Shown here one piece after another: positions 55,647-64,000 of a stretch of 64,000 bases of DNA. The DNA is taken from contig JAGAJM010000011.1 in the NCBI GenBank assembly GCA_017626055.1, forward strand, positions 16,378 to 80,377. The letters run 5' to 3'. The notes beneath the pieces were generated by a model that was not told the DNA's origin, ran no database searches, and worked only from the letters and a program-made list of their open reading frames with translations. Made by a program: the position numbers and the translations under genes. Numbering within the stretch: the first letter of the stretch is position 1; each line of letters opens with the position of its first letter. Source of the DNA: a bacterium (GTDB taxonomy: Bacteria; Cyanobacteriota; Vampirovibrionia; Gastranaerophilales; Gastranaerophilaceae).

Positions 55647-56789
55647 ATGCTTAAAAAATTTATTTTACTTGTTTGTTTAATAATAGGAGCGAGTTTGCTT
55701 TGCTGTTTGAATTTTGACAGGAAAGCACCGCAAAAAGTCAATATACAATTTTCATCATGGGGTTCAGAATCTGAAATGAGGATTTTGAAGCCCATTTTGA
55801 TTGAGTTTGAAAAACAAAACCCTGATATTAAAGTTGAATTTTTACATATCCCGCAAAATTATTTTCAAAAAATTCATTTGCTTTTCGCTTCTAACACTGC
55901 ACCAGATGTTATTTTTATGAATAACCAATATTTGCCAATCTATGCAAATGCAGGAGTTTTAGAAGATTTAACCCCTTATCAAAAAGATTTGGAGCTTGAT
56001 AAATTTTATCCAAAATCAGTTCAAACATTGAGTTGGGAGGATAAAGTTTATGGTGTTCCAAGAGATATTTCTAACCTTGTGATTTATTATAACAAAAGTC
56101 TTTTTGACAAAAAGGGGGTAAGTTATCCTAAAAAAGGTTGGAGCTATGAACAGTTTTTGGATACTGCTAAAAAGTTAACCAACGCTCCTGAAGTTTTTGG
56201 AATTTCGTTTGAAGAAGAACCTTTGTTTTATATGCCTTATTTGATGACTTTTGGGGTTGAAGGAGTTCCAAGGTTTGAAGATGAGAGGGTTCAAACGGCA
56301 TTAAAAATTTATGCAGATTTAAGACATAAGTATAAAGTTGCACCGCTTAAAGAACATTCAGCAAGTGCGACGATGGCACAAATGTTTTTGCAAGGTCGAT
56401 TAGGAATGTATATTTCTGGAAGATGGATGAGCCCAAAATTTAGAGAGGATGCCAAATTTGACTGGGATGTTGTGGAATTCCCAGGGGTTGTGCCGATGGA
56501 TTCTTCAGGTTGGGTTGTAGCAAAAAGTTCTAAACATAAAGCTGAAGCACTTAAGTTGGTTAAATTTTTATCCTCAAGTGAGAATTTGAAAGAGTTTACA
56601 AAAAGTGGGCTTATTGTGCCTGCAAGGGTTGATGTCGCACAGAGTGAAACGTTTTTAGATGGACAGAAACCGCAGAACGCTAGAGTGTTTTTAGAGGTAA
56701 TCGAAACCTCAAAACCAACACAAACAACAACCGATTACCGCCAAATCCTCGACACCCTCAAAACCAAAGCCGAGTATGTGCTGAATTAG
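55647..56789 (+). CDS. ABC-type sugar substrate-binding lipoprotein (family 1)
   Basis: A 380-residue extracellular solute-binding protein. The lipobox LLCC (C19/C20) follows a hydrophobic leader. The mature part has the family-1 order: VNIQFSSWGSESEM..., NPDIKVEFLHIP, APDVIFMNN, YGVPRDISNLVIYYNKSLFDKKG, and AQMFLQGRLGMYISGRW. These bind oligosaccharides or glycerol-3-phosphate-like ligands for an ABC importer. No permease or ATPase gene lies next to it. Confidence 0.88.
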   Translation: MLKKFILLVCLIIGASLLCCLNFDRKAPQKVNIQFSSWGSESEMRILKPILIEFEKQNPDIKVEFLHIPQNYFQKIHLLFASNTAPDVIFMNNQYLPIYANAGVLEDLTPYQKDLELDKFYPKSVQTLSWEDKVYGVPRDISNLVIYYNKSLFDKKGVSYPKKGWSYEQFLDTAKKLTNAPEVFGISFEEEPLFYMPYLMTFGVEGVPRFEDERVQTALKIYADLRHKYKVAPLKEHSASATMAQMFLQGRLGMYISGRWMSPKFREDAKFDWDVVEFPGVVPMDSSGWVVAKSSKHKAEALKLVKFLSSSENLKEFTKSGLIVPARVDVAQSETFLDGQKPQNARVFLEVIETSKPTQTTTDYRQILDTLKTKAEYVLN

Positions 56790-56819
56790 GGGTAAATCTT
56801 TTCAAAATGTAAATAAAAT

Positions 56820-56846
56820 GTCTTAATATATTATTTATGCTATAAT
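56820..56846 (+). promoter_or_regulatory. Extended -10 promoter upstream of the RM gene
   Basis: TGC-TATAAT extended -10, with a poor -35. It is similar in sequence to the bamA promoter region (TTATGCTA-AATTCTT). Confidence 0.55.
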
Positions 56847-56868
56847 TCTTCTTGAGAAAGTTGTTTGT

Positions 56869-59800
56869 ATGATAGACATAAAAAGATTAATTACTTTATT
56901 AGGCTTTCAGCCTAAAGATGGTGTTGTTGGAATATATGAAAAAAAATATTCACAGCACAATTATTCTATTGAAATAGATTTCAATAGAAAGCAAATCGGC
57001 TATGGAAAGCTTATAGGTGCTGATTGCAAAACAACACAAAATTTTTCTCAAGATGAAAATTGGGTTGTTTTAGAGTGTGTTGATAGACTTTTAGAAAAAG
57101 GTTATAAGCCACAAAATATTATCTTAGAAAAAACTTGGCCAGCAGGTCATGGACATACTGGCAGACTTGATATTTGCATTACCCGTGATGATGGTTCTGA
57201 ATATCTTTTAATTGAATGTAAAACTTATGGTAAAGAGTTTGATAAAGCTGTTGCAAAATTAAATAAAGATGGTGGGCAGCTATTTACTTATTTTAAATTT
57301 AGCAATAAAGCCGATGTTATAATGCTTTATGCTTCTGAATTACAAAATGATCAAATTGTTTATAAAAATGAAATTGTAAAAATTGAAGATGATTATAGAA
57401 CTGGCGACGTAAAAGATTTTTACGAAAAGTGGAATAAATTAACTAAAGATAATGGTATTTTTGATTCTTGGGTTGAACCATATTGTTTTGAAAGCAAAGC
57501 ATTGGTAAAAAGTCAATTAAAACCAATCAACCAAGAAGATTCTAGTTTTATTTTTAATCGTTTCCTTGAAATTTTAAGGCATAATGTGGTTTCAGATAAA
57601 GGAAATGCTTTTAATAAAATTTTCACTTTATTTTTATGTAAAGTTTACGATGAAACATCTAAAAATGAAGATGAAGAACTAGATTTTCAATGGAAAGAAG
57701 GCGTTGATGACCATGTGAAATTTCAGTTACGTTTAACTGATTTATACAAAAATGGCATGGAGGTTTTTTTATCAAGAATAGTTAGTGATTTTGATGAACA
57801 AGAATTTGAAAATAAATACAAACATCTTTCTCAAGAAACCAAAAACGAATTACTAAAAGAAATCAACACATTAAGACTTGAAAAAAATAATGAATTTGCA
57901 ATAAAAGAAGTATATGACCACGATTCATTTATAGAAAATGCCAAAATTGTTAAAGAAGTTGTTGAACTTTTGCAAGGTTATAGAATTAGATATAACAAAA
58001 GGCAACAATATTTATCAGACTTTTTTGAATTGTTACTTACAACTGGTTTAAAACAAGAAGCAGGGCAATTTTTTACACCTGTTCCAATTGCTCAATTTAT
58101 AATTAAAAGTTTACCATTAGAGCGTATTGTTGATGAAAAACTAAAAGCAAAAAATGGCGAATTATTGCCATATATGATTGATTATGCAGCTGGTTCAGGG
58201 CATTTTATCACAGAATACATGCATGAAGTTCAAAACATTATTGATAACAAGAACTCAAATAAATACATTGATAAAACAGCTAGAAAAATTAAAAACTGGC
58301 AAATCGATCAATATGATTGGGCAACAGAGTACGTTTATGGTGTAGAAAAAGATTACCGTCTTGTTAAAGTAGGAAAAGTTGGCTGTTATTTACATGGTGA
58401 CGGCTTAGCCAATGTTATTTTAAGTGATGGTTTAGGCAACTTTGTAAATACAAAAGATTACAAAGGTAAATTAAAAAAAGATAATGAAGATAACTTAAAA
58501 GACAACCAACAATTTGATATACTTTTGAGTAATCCCCCTTATTCGGTATCAGCTTTTAGGCAAACAACAAGAGATTATTACACAGAAAAAGATTTTGATT
58601 TATATGAAAAATTAACAGATAATTCATCAGAAATTGAATGTCTATTTGTTGAAAGAACAAAACAACTCTTAAAAGATGGCGGTATTGCTGGCATTATATT
58701 ACCAAGTTCAATTCTAACTAATACTGGAATTTATACAAAAACAAGAGAATTGCTTTTAAAATATTTTGAAATAGTTGCGATAACTGAACTTGGTTCAAAT
58801 ACATTCATGGCAACAGGAACAAATACTGTTGTGTTATTCTTACGAAGAAGAAATAATTACGAGTGTATAAATCTTGAAAAATCTGTTGTGAATTTTATTA
58901 AAAATCAAACAGATGTAACAATTAACGGAATTGAAACACCTATTCAAAAATATGTTAATTATGTTTGGGATGGTTTAACTTTTGGTGATTATTTGACTTT
59001 GTTAAATAAAGAACCAAATGAAAAAGTTAAAAACCATGATTTATTTAAAGAATATTCAAATAAAATTAAATTGGATAAAGAATTTTGGAATAAAGTAATT
59101 GAACTTGAAAAAGAAAAAATTTATTACTTTATTCTTGCTTATCCTCAAAAACTTGTAATAGTCAAAACTGGTGAAAAAGATGCCGAAAAGCAATTTTTAG
59201 GTTACGAATTTTCAAATCGCAGAGGCTCTGAGGGTATCCATCCAATACAGAGAAATAAGACTATTGATGAATGTACGAAACTGTTTGATATAAATTCATT
59301 TGATAATCCGCAAAAAGCAAGTACCTACATTTATAAAGCATTTGAAAATGATTTTGATTTTAATATTGATGAAACACTAAAAGATAATGTTTCTAGAATT
59401 AAGTTATTAGATTTGATGACTTTTGATAGAACCGACTTTGAAAAAAATATTAATTTGAATTCTAAAAAAAAAGTAAAAATTGAAAGTAAATATGACATTA
59501 TAAAGGTAAAAGATATTTGCGAAATTGGGAGAGGGAGGGTTATCAACAAGAAAGAAATTGAAGAAAATAAAGGTGAATATCCTGTGTATTCATCAAAATC
59601 TATGGATGAGGGTATATTAGGAAATATTAATTCTTATGACTTTAATGGTGAATATGTAACTTGGACTACTGACGGTATTTATGCTGGTAGCGTATTTTAT
59701 AGGAATGGTAAATTTAATTGTACAAATGTTTGTGGAACTTTAAAAGCAAAAAATAATAGTATAAATATGAAATATTTATCTGTTATATTACCACAATTTA

Positions 59801-60582
59801 CCTCTGATTATGTTGTAAGGGTTGCAAACCCGAAATTAATGAACAATGTAATGGCTGAAATAAAAATACCGCTTCCACCACTTGAAATTCAGCAAAAAAT
59901 TGTTGATGAAATTGATAAAATTGAAAAAATAAACATAAATAATAAGTTAAAAATCAAAGAATATAGACATGAAATTTTTGAAATAGTTAATAATGTAAAA
60001 GCAAAAAAATTAAAATTAAAAGAAGTTGCTCTACTAATTACAAAAGGTTCATCTCCAAACTGGCAAGGTATTAATTACATAGATAAACCTGGGATATTAT
60101 TTATAACGAGCGAAAATGTAAGAGAAAATTATTTAGATTTGACATCAAAAAAATATTTAGAAGATAAATTTAATAAAATACAAGCTCGTTCAATTCTTAA
60201 AAAAGGAGATATCCTTATAAACATAGTAGGTGCATCGATTGGTCGTGCCGCAGTATTTGATTTAGATATTACAAATGCGAATATAAACCAAGCAGTATGT
60301 GTTGTAAGATTAAAAGATTTAATGAATTCAAAATATGTATCTACTTTTTTGAACTCTGATGTTGCACAAAAAATGTATGATACAATGAAAAAAGAAGTTG
60401 CAAGAGCAAATTTAAGTTTAGAAAATATCTCAGACATTATACTTCCAGTTCCAAATTCGGTTGAACAAAAAGAAATCGTAACTAAAATAGAAGAACTTGA
60501 AAAACAAATTGCTGAAGCTCAAAAGGTAATCGACAATTCAAAACAACAAAAACAAGAGATTTTAGATAAATATCTAAAATAG
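56869..60582 (+). CDS. Single-chain restriction-modification enzyme (nuclease + N6-methylase + two specificity domains)
   Basis: A 1237-residue protein that looks like a full RM system in one chain. The N-terminus has a PD-(D/E)XK-like nuclease pattern: GRLDI (D101) and LIECK (E116, K118). A methyltransferase follows with SAM motif I DYAAGSGHF (438-446) and catalytic NPPY (555-558). From about 877 to 1237 two HsdS-like target-recognition units each begin with a VKDICEIGRGR- or LKEVALLITKGSS-type strand and end in LPLPP-like and coiled linkers. This is the type IIG/BcgI-like arrangement. AT content is high. No helicase subunit is nearby. Confidence 0.9.
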   Translation: MIDIKRLITLLGFQPKDGVVGIYEKKYSQHNYSIEIDFNRKQIGYGKLIGADCKTTQNFSQDENWVVLECVDRLLEKGYKPQNIILEKTWPAGHGHTGRLDICITRDDGSEYLLIECKTYGKEFDKAVAKLNKDGGQLFTYFKFSNKADVIMLYASELQNDQIVYKNEIVKIEDDYRTGDVKDFYEKWNKLTKDNGIFDSWVEPYCFESKALVKSQLKPINQEDSSFIFNRFLEILRHNVVSDKGNAFNKIFTLFLCKVYDETSKNEDEELDFQWKEGVDDHVKFQLRLTDLYKNGMEVFLSRIVSDFDEQEFENKYKHLSQETKNELLKEINTLRLEKNNEFAIKEVYDHDSFIENAKIVKEVVELLQGYRIRYNKRQQYLSDFFELLLTTGLKQEAGQFFTPVPIAQFIIKSLPLERIVDEKLKAKNGELLPYMIDYAAGSGHFITEYMHEVQNIIDNKNSNKYIDKTARKIKNWQIDQYDWATEYVYGVEKDYRLVKVGKVGCYLHGDGLANVILSDGLGNFVNTKDYKGKLKKDNEDNLKDNQQFDILLSNPPYSVSAFRQTTRDYYTEKDFDLYEKLTDNSSEIECLFVERTKQLLKDGGIAGIILPSSILTNTGIYTKTRELLLKYFEIVAITELGSNTFMATGTNTVVLFLRRRNNYECINLEKSVVNFIKNQTDVTINGIETPIQKYVNYVWDGLTFGDYLTLLNKEPNEKVKNHDLFKEYSNKIKLDKEFWNKVIELEKEKIYYFILAYPQKLVIVKTGEKDAEKQFLGYEFSNRRGSEGIHPIQRNKTIDECTKLFDINSFDNPQKASTYIYKAFENDFDFNIDETLKDNVSRIKLLDLMTFDRTDFEKNINLNSKKKVKIESKYDIIKVKDICEIGRGRVINKKEIEENKGEYPVYSSKSMDEGILGNINSYDFNGEYVTWTTDGIYAGSVFYRNGKFNCTNVCGTLKAKNNSINMKYLSVILPQFTSDYVVRVANPKLMNNVMAEIKIPLPPLEIQQKIVDEIDKIEKININNKLKIKEYRHEIFEIVNNVKAKKLKLKEVALLITKGSSPNWQGINYIDKPGILFITSENVRENYLDLTSKKYLEDKFNKIQARSILKKGDILINIVGASIGRAAVFDLDITNANINQAVCVVRLKDLMNSKYVSTFLNSDVAQKMYDTMKKEVARANLSLENISDIILPVPNSVEQKEIVTKIEELEKQIAEAQKVIDNSKQQKQEILDKYLK

Positions 60583-60590
60583 TTTTACCC

Positions 60591-61226
60591 CTAGCCATTC
60601 AAGGCTTTTAGGATTTCCATAATGCAGAAGTAGTGGCAGGTTGCACCTGCGATTACGAATAAGTGCCACACGCAGTGCATATATCTTTGTTTTAGGTGGA
60701 AGAAAATACATCCGCTTGAATAGAATAATCCACCCAATAATAACAACCAAACCGCTAAATGGCTTGCGTTATGCCAAATTGAATAAAACAAAAATACTGA
60801 TAACCAACCCATCACCAAATACAAACCTGTTGAAAGGTATTTGAATTTCAAGGTTAGGCAAGAATAAATTATTCCAGAAATCGCCAAGTACCAAGTCATC
60901 GCAGTCAAAGCAACAGACAATGGAAACGATACTGTCAAAAGTAAAATCGGTGTATAAGTTCCTGCAATTAGCATATAAATTGCACTTCTATCAAGTCTTT
61001 GGAAAACTTTTTTTGCGGTTTTGTGCACCATCGCATGATATAGGGTTGAAGCTTGGAAAAGGATAAATAACATTGAACCAAACACCGCAGTTGATGCTGC
61101 TTGAAGTGTGGTTTTAGAACTAACCGAAAGCATTACGATAGCATAAATTGATAATAACGCCCCAATTGAGTGTGTGAAAGCGTTTATAAATTCCTCTTTC
61201 GGTGTATATTTAATTTCTTCAGCCAT
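60591..61226 (-). CDS. trhA: Hemolysin III/TrhA family membrane protein
   Basis: A 211-residue seven-helix membrane protein of the PAQR/hemolysin III family. Conserved pieces: EEFINAFTHSIGALLSI, LYHAMVHKTAKKVFQRLDRSAIYMLIAGTYTPI and the C-terminal HCVWHLFVIAGATCHYF, whose Ser/His/Asp/Arg are the predicted metal-hydrolase site. Convergent with the RM gene, stops 8 bases apart. The role is unclear in bacteria (membrane homeostasis has been suggested). Confidence 0.92.
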   Translation of the reverse strand: MAEEIKYTPKEEFINAFTHSIGALLSIYAIVMLSVSSKTTLQAASTAVFGSMLFILFQASTLYHAMVHKTAKKVFQRLDRSAIYMLIAGTYTPILLLTVSFPLSVALTAMTWYLAISGIIYSCLTLKFKYLSTGLYLVMGWLSVFLFYSIWHNASHLAVWLLLLGGLFYSSGCIFFHLKQRYMHCVWHLFVIAGATCHYFCIMEILKALNG

Positions 61227-61323
61227 TTCTTAACCCCTAGTTTTCTTTTGATTTTATTATATAAAAATGGAGCTCTCATGCAAATAAAATTTTAAAAAAC
61301 ATTACAAAGAGGGGAAGTTAAAA

Positions 61324-61416
61324 GTGGGAATATTTGAAGCGATAATGAACGGCACCCAAGACCCAGAATTAAATGTGAAAAAGCTTATTGCGATTGTGAA
61401 TGAGTATGTGGGGTAA
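61324..61416 (+). CDS. Possible 30-residue small protein
   Basis: A GTG-initiated 30-codon frame (GIFEAIMNGTQDPELN...) preceded by GAGGGGAAG seven bases upstream. The peptide looks helical and soluble. It could be a real small protein or the remnant of a longer gene; nothing else supports it. Confidence 0.35.
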   Translation: MGIFEAIMNGTQDPELNVKKLIAIVNEYVG

Positions 61417-61478
61417 ATATTCTATTATAATCTTTGCCTCACATAGTCATCACTTTAAATGGTTGGTCAAATTTATAG

Positions 61479-62558
61479 TTATTTATCTTCAATGGGGATT
61501 AAAATTCCATGACAAGGATCATGCTGATATATCATTCTGACTTTTGCTAAAACTTCCTCTTCTCCAATTATTTTTGTTATATTATTTATTAATCTTTCTT
61601 GAGCCTCTTCATCATGATAATAAATATTGATAATTGTTTTTTCTTTTGCCAGAAAAATGTGTTTTAAAATATTGTGATCAGCTTTATCCAGAGAATGACC
61701 TACAACATGAAAAGTCGCTGTATATATTTTCTTTGGGTATTTCAATTCATTTAATAGAGCTTGATATGATCTAATTGTTTGATATCTATGTCTTTGATTG
61801 TGTTTCTTAAAAACGTTAAACTCGACGGGAATTTCTTCATTTAAATCATTCGGCAAATAATTAAAAAAGCTATGTGTGCCAAAAACCAAATTGCAAAAAT
61901 TAGGGTCATTACCTAATTTACCATGTATATATATGGATTGAGTTTTTATGCCACAATCACGATAATTAAAATTTGTTTTGTATAATTTTTCACAAGTACT
62001 TGTGTAATTAAAATTTAATAAACTTATACAATCTGTACCCAGATTAAATTTATATTTTTTAGCATCGGTCGATAAAGTTTCTTCATTTAGATATATTTCT
62101 AAAGCTTTTGTAAAAAGTCTCAAATGATCATGTAAAAGATTAGCTAAATCAACATAATTTTCTACATGATAATATACATTATAATCCTTTGTAGTTCCTT
62201 CTTTGCTATATACATCATTATATTCAGGTTTACTTAAAAAATTTTTAATCTTAAAAAGACTAAAGTCAAAAAAGTTTTTGGGGACACGAAAAATATATTC
62301 ATCTACTTTTTTACTATTCTTCTGGGCTATTAAAGGAAGTGTTTGTATAAATTTTATTACTTCATATATTTCAGTTTCTAGGTCTATCCAAGTATCGCCT
62401 AATTCTGATTGTCTAGTTAAAAAATGCTTCATCCAAATATTTGTTGTACAAAAAGGTTTATATTTGTCCTCATTTTTACAATAATTTAAAAAGTCAGTAT
62501 ACTTGGTTTTTAAACCATGTGCGATATCAAACCCATTCCCTAAAATTAAAATATTCAT
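61479..62558 (-). CDS. AbiH family abortive-infection protein
   Basis: AbiH proteins protect cells from phage by abortive infection. The 359-residue product shows the diagnostic N-terminus ILGNGFDIAHGLKTKYTDF (5-23), an internal IYIHG strip and the C-terminal VVGHSLDKADHNIL strand (about 283-296). There is no membrane segment. It lies alone on the minus strand, in AT-rich DNA, between the RM gene side and the tmRNA gene, suggesting a defence cluster. The mechanism is not established. Confidence 0.85.
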   Translation of the reverse strand: MNILILGNGFDIAHGLKTKYTDFLNYCKNEDKYKPFCTTNIWMKHFLTRQSELGDTWIDLETEIYEVIKFIQTLPLIAQKNSKKVDEYIFRVPKNFFDFSLFKIKNFLSKPEYNDVYSKEGTTKDYNVYYHVENYVDLANLLHDHLRLFTKALEIYLNEETLSTDAKKYKFNLGTDCISLLNFNYTSTCEKLYKTNFNYRDCGIKTQSIYIHGKLGNDPNFCNLVFGTHSFFNYLPNDLNEEIPVEFNVFKKHNQRHRYQTIRSYQALLNELKYPKKIYTATFHVVGHSLDKADHNILKHIFLAKEKTIINIYYHDEEAQERLINNITKIIGEEEVLAKVRMIYQHDPCHGILIPIEDK

Positions 62559-62726
62559 TCCTATATCCTATATTTTTCAAAATTTTTTCACTTGTTCCAT
62601 CACTATATTAAATACTTCTGGAAATAATTTCTGGAACTAAAATATAATGATAATTTTTACAAATAGATTATGTATATTTTATTAAAGAAAAAACTATTTT
62701 ATAAAAACTCCAATTTACAAAATATT

Positions 62727-63062
62727 TCAATCTTTTAAATATATATCAACTTTACGAACTGTTTTAGAATGCCCTTCCAAATTTACATATTTATACACAC
62801 CATCAGCATACAATGTATATTTTCTAGGGACCTTAAATCTTTGCTTATCAACAAAATCATAATTAAAATTAAAATAAACAAATTGTCCTGCATAACAATC
62901 ATCATCACATAAAGACCACTTAGGGCATATATAACCTAATGCTCCATCATCTAGTGCTTGCTGAATAAATATTCTTTTATTTGAAATAGAACCATGATCA
63001 GTATTAGCAAAACAAGAGTTTGATATTAATAAACAAAATAAAACCAATAAGACTTTTTTCAT
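62727..63062 (-). CDS. Small exported Cys-containing protein
   Basis: 111 residues from MKKVLLVLF (SD GAGGTGTAG), with a Sec signal peptide (1-20, cleavage near SCFAN). The mature part has a clustered YICPKWSLCDDDCYAGQF segment (three Cys) and ends in a beta-rich Lys-rich region. No family is recognised. It probably acts in the periplasm or outside the cell. It lies upstream of the AbiH gene on the same strand, 168 bases away, so a common operon is possible but not shown. Confidence 0.7.
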   Translation of the reverse strand: MKKVLLVLFCLLISNSCFANTDHGSISNKRIFIQQALDDGALGYICPKWSLCDDDCYAGQFVYFNFNYDFVDKQRFKVPRKYTLYADGVYKYVNLEGHSKTVRKVDIYLKD

Positions 63063-63326
63063 ACTACACCTCAACTTTTGCCTAAATTATACCATAAATA
63101 TTAGATGTATTTTAATTTTTGAATTACAAAAGGACTCTTTGACTCTCGAGACGGTGGGAGTGTCTTGAGTCGTTCGCATTAAACGGGTCTTCGTATTTTG
63201 CTTTTGTGGCTTTCTCCACTAGCAAAATATACTCCGCCCTCTGCTCACTCCTCGCTCGAACCACTGACAAGGCTTTGCCTTGTGTGGGTTCTCTTCCCAC
63301 AACACCTATTATAAATTTTATAAAAA
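63063..63326. other. Spacer between exported gene and tmRNA, with tmRNA-like repeat
   Basis: No convincing gene. It holds a GAGACGGTGGGAGT repeat (63148-63161), also present at 63329-63342 in the tmRNA 3' end, within a GACTC...GAGTC hairpin. The rest reads open in one frame on the minus strand, but composition and lack of SD argue against coding. Confidence 0.45.
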
Positions 63327-63717
63327 TGGAGACGGTGGGAGTCGAACCCACGTCCAAAATGGATCAAAATAAATATCTACGAGTGTAGTTTCTTATTCTC
63401 TCGATTAACTCAGGAAAAAAACTAAACCCGACAAGTTAATCCTAGGTTTTATTTTAGGGGAAACTCTAAACCCCACAAAGTTATCTTGATACGCCTACTT
63501 TGCATCAACGTACTGCGTCTTGCATAAGGGCCTTATAAAACCGGCAAGCTGGGTCCTATAAGGAGCTACACCGACTACGCTGCAACAGCTCTAGCTGGAG
63601 TGAAGTCTGCTTCAATAACGTTAGCATTTAATTTGTTTTGCTCGTTGATAACCGAGAACAGCGCTCGGACTCGCAACCTATTTTCACCAAACATCCTGTC
63701 AAATCCAAAACGTCCCC
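63327..63717 (-). ncRNA. ssrA: Transfer-messenger RNA
   Basis: One-piece tmRNA of about 391 bases. The 5' GGGGACG pairs with the 3' CGTCTCC; the 3' T-arm is GTGGG-TTCGACT-CCCAC; CCA is not encoded. The tag frame at 63625-63575 (minus) reads ANVIEADFTPARAVAA and stops with TAG; a hydrophobic AVAA end is typical of a degradation tag. Stable pseudoknot-rich central region. It rescues stalled ribosomes with SmpB. Confidence 0.95.
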
Positions 63718-63756
63718 ATGAATGTCTTTTCGGTGTTGTTAATGTACTGTACTAAT

Positions 63757-63784
63757 ATTATATCTCTTATGGGAAATTTTTCAA
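63757..63784 (-). promoter_or_regulatory. Promoter of tmRNA
   Basis: On the minus strand TTGAAA, a 16-base spacer and TATAAT, about 40 bases before the tmRNA 5' end. Confidence 0.75.
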
Positions 63785-63905
63785 TAATAAATAGGATTTA
63801 ATTATGTTTGTAACGAAATATTACAGTAAACAGACGAGAAATTAAAGAAATCTTGTCCATTTGCCGATAATACACCCATAGGAAACAAAATGAAAGGAAA
63901 CTACC

Positions 63906-64000
63906 ATGGGAATGGCAGCATCTCAAGCGAGATTTTTGAGCTTGACAGCAAGAAAGACAAATGTAGAGTTCGAAGGACAACAGATCAACCAACAAAGAAC
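63906..64000 (+). CDS. Hypothetical protein, start only (3' end outside window)
   Basis: ATG with an AAAGGAAA SD opens a frame that runs off the window. The visible N-terminus MGMAASQARFLSLTARKT is followed by NVEFEGQQINQQR. I recall similar N-termini from proteins of this lineage, possibly a sorting or assembly signature, but that is memory, not a search. No domain is visible in the 31 residues present. Confidence 0.7.
   Translation, partial: MGMAASQARFLSLTARKTNVEFEGQQINQQR

Noticed and set aside
63124..63357. 77-codon frame next to and overlapping the tmRNA 3' end (minus)
   Set aside because: It starts inside tmRNA, has Arg/Ser-rich unlikely composition and no SD.
63798..63995. Minus-strand frame at the right edge
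   Set aside because: It is antisense to the well-supported ATG/SD gene start at 63906.

Overview
The window is AT-rich bacterial chromosome with compact, mostly operonic genes. Several things point to the non-photosynthetic sister lineage of Cyanobacteria (Vampirovibrionia/Melainabacteria, probably a gut Gastranaerophilales-type organism). There is a Ycf45-type AAA/R3H protein, a family typical of cyanobacteria and plastids. A three-POTRA-like Omp85/BamA with a Skp/OmpH partner means an outer membrane. Glycolysis has a long PPi-type phosphofructokinase. Many secreted or membrane proteins belong to no family I recognise, and the last gene begins with the N-terminus MGMAASQARFLSLTARKT, which I recall from this lineage. 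The taxonomic call is inference; no 16S rRNA gene is present.

Layout. 1-2.5 kb: AT-rich accessory region with the 3' end of a large protein gene, two small polytopic membrane proteins and three copies of a TTGGGT-GAA-ACCCAA palindrome. 2.5-8.4 kb: a DUF2130 protein, an intact tRNA-Ile(GAU) beside a decayed tRNA-like copy bracketed by a perfect 65-bp repeat, a periplasmic coiled-coil protein, recJ and small unknown genes. 8.7-11.5 kb: a GGDEF/HD-GYP signalling protein and a divergent thiE. 11.6-18.4 kb: the fatty-acid/phospholipid locus (small unknown gene, yceD, rpmF, plsX, fabH, fabD, fabG, acpP, fabF), with a clear separate promoter for acpP. 18.5-30 kb: lineage-specific exported proteins, speE, a large EF-hand/LysM-like protein, the tightly coupled grpE-dnaJ-(beta-propeller)-methyltransferase-HIT operon, and the Ycf45-like ATPase. 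30-37.4 kb: PPi-PFK, rsmI, bamA, skp, udp, and an unusual soluble protein that looks like DUF4177 fused to the cytoplasmic domain of FlhA. 37.4-46.6 kb: unknown membrane proteins, tpiA, a four-gene type IV pilin-like array with its own sigma70-type promoter, panE and a degenerate HD-GYP protein. 46.6-46.9 kb: a structured intergenic segment, probably a non-coding RNA. 46.9-56.8 kb: family-4 UDG, an AGCS symporter, TPR and secreted proteins, an XRE regulator with two 16-bp palindromes, era, an AMIN-like transmembrane protein and an orphan sugar-type binding lipoprotein. 56.8-63.7 kb: a defence-flavoured segment (single-chain restriction-modification enzyme, AbiH-family protein) ending at the tmRNA gene, whose 3' end has a 14-bp partial duplicate nearby. 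The window closes with the start of a new gene.

Most genes are housekeeping. The best candidates for something undescribed are the DUF4177-FlhA_C fusion (35.9-37.4 kb), the duplicated tRNA-Ile locus with a hairpin insertion (4.0-4.4 kb), the structured RNA candidate (46.7-46.9 kb), and the defence cluster next to tmRNA. All functional assignments come from motifs read by eye; no database search was run.
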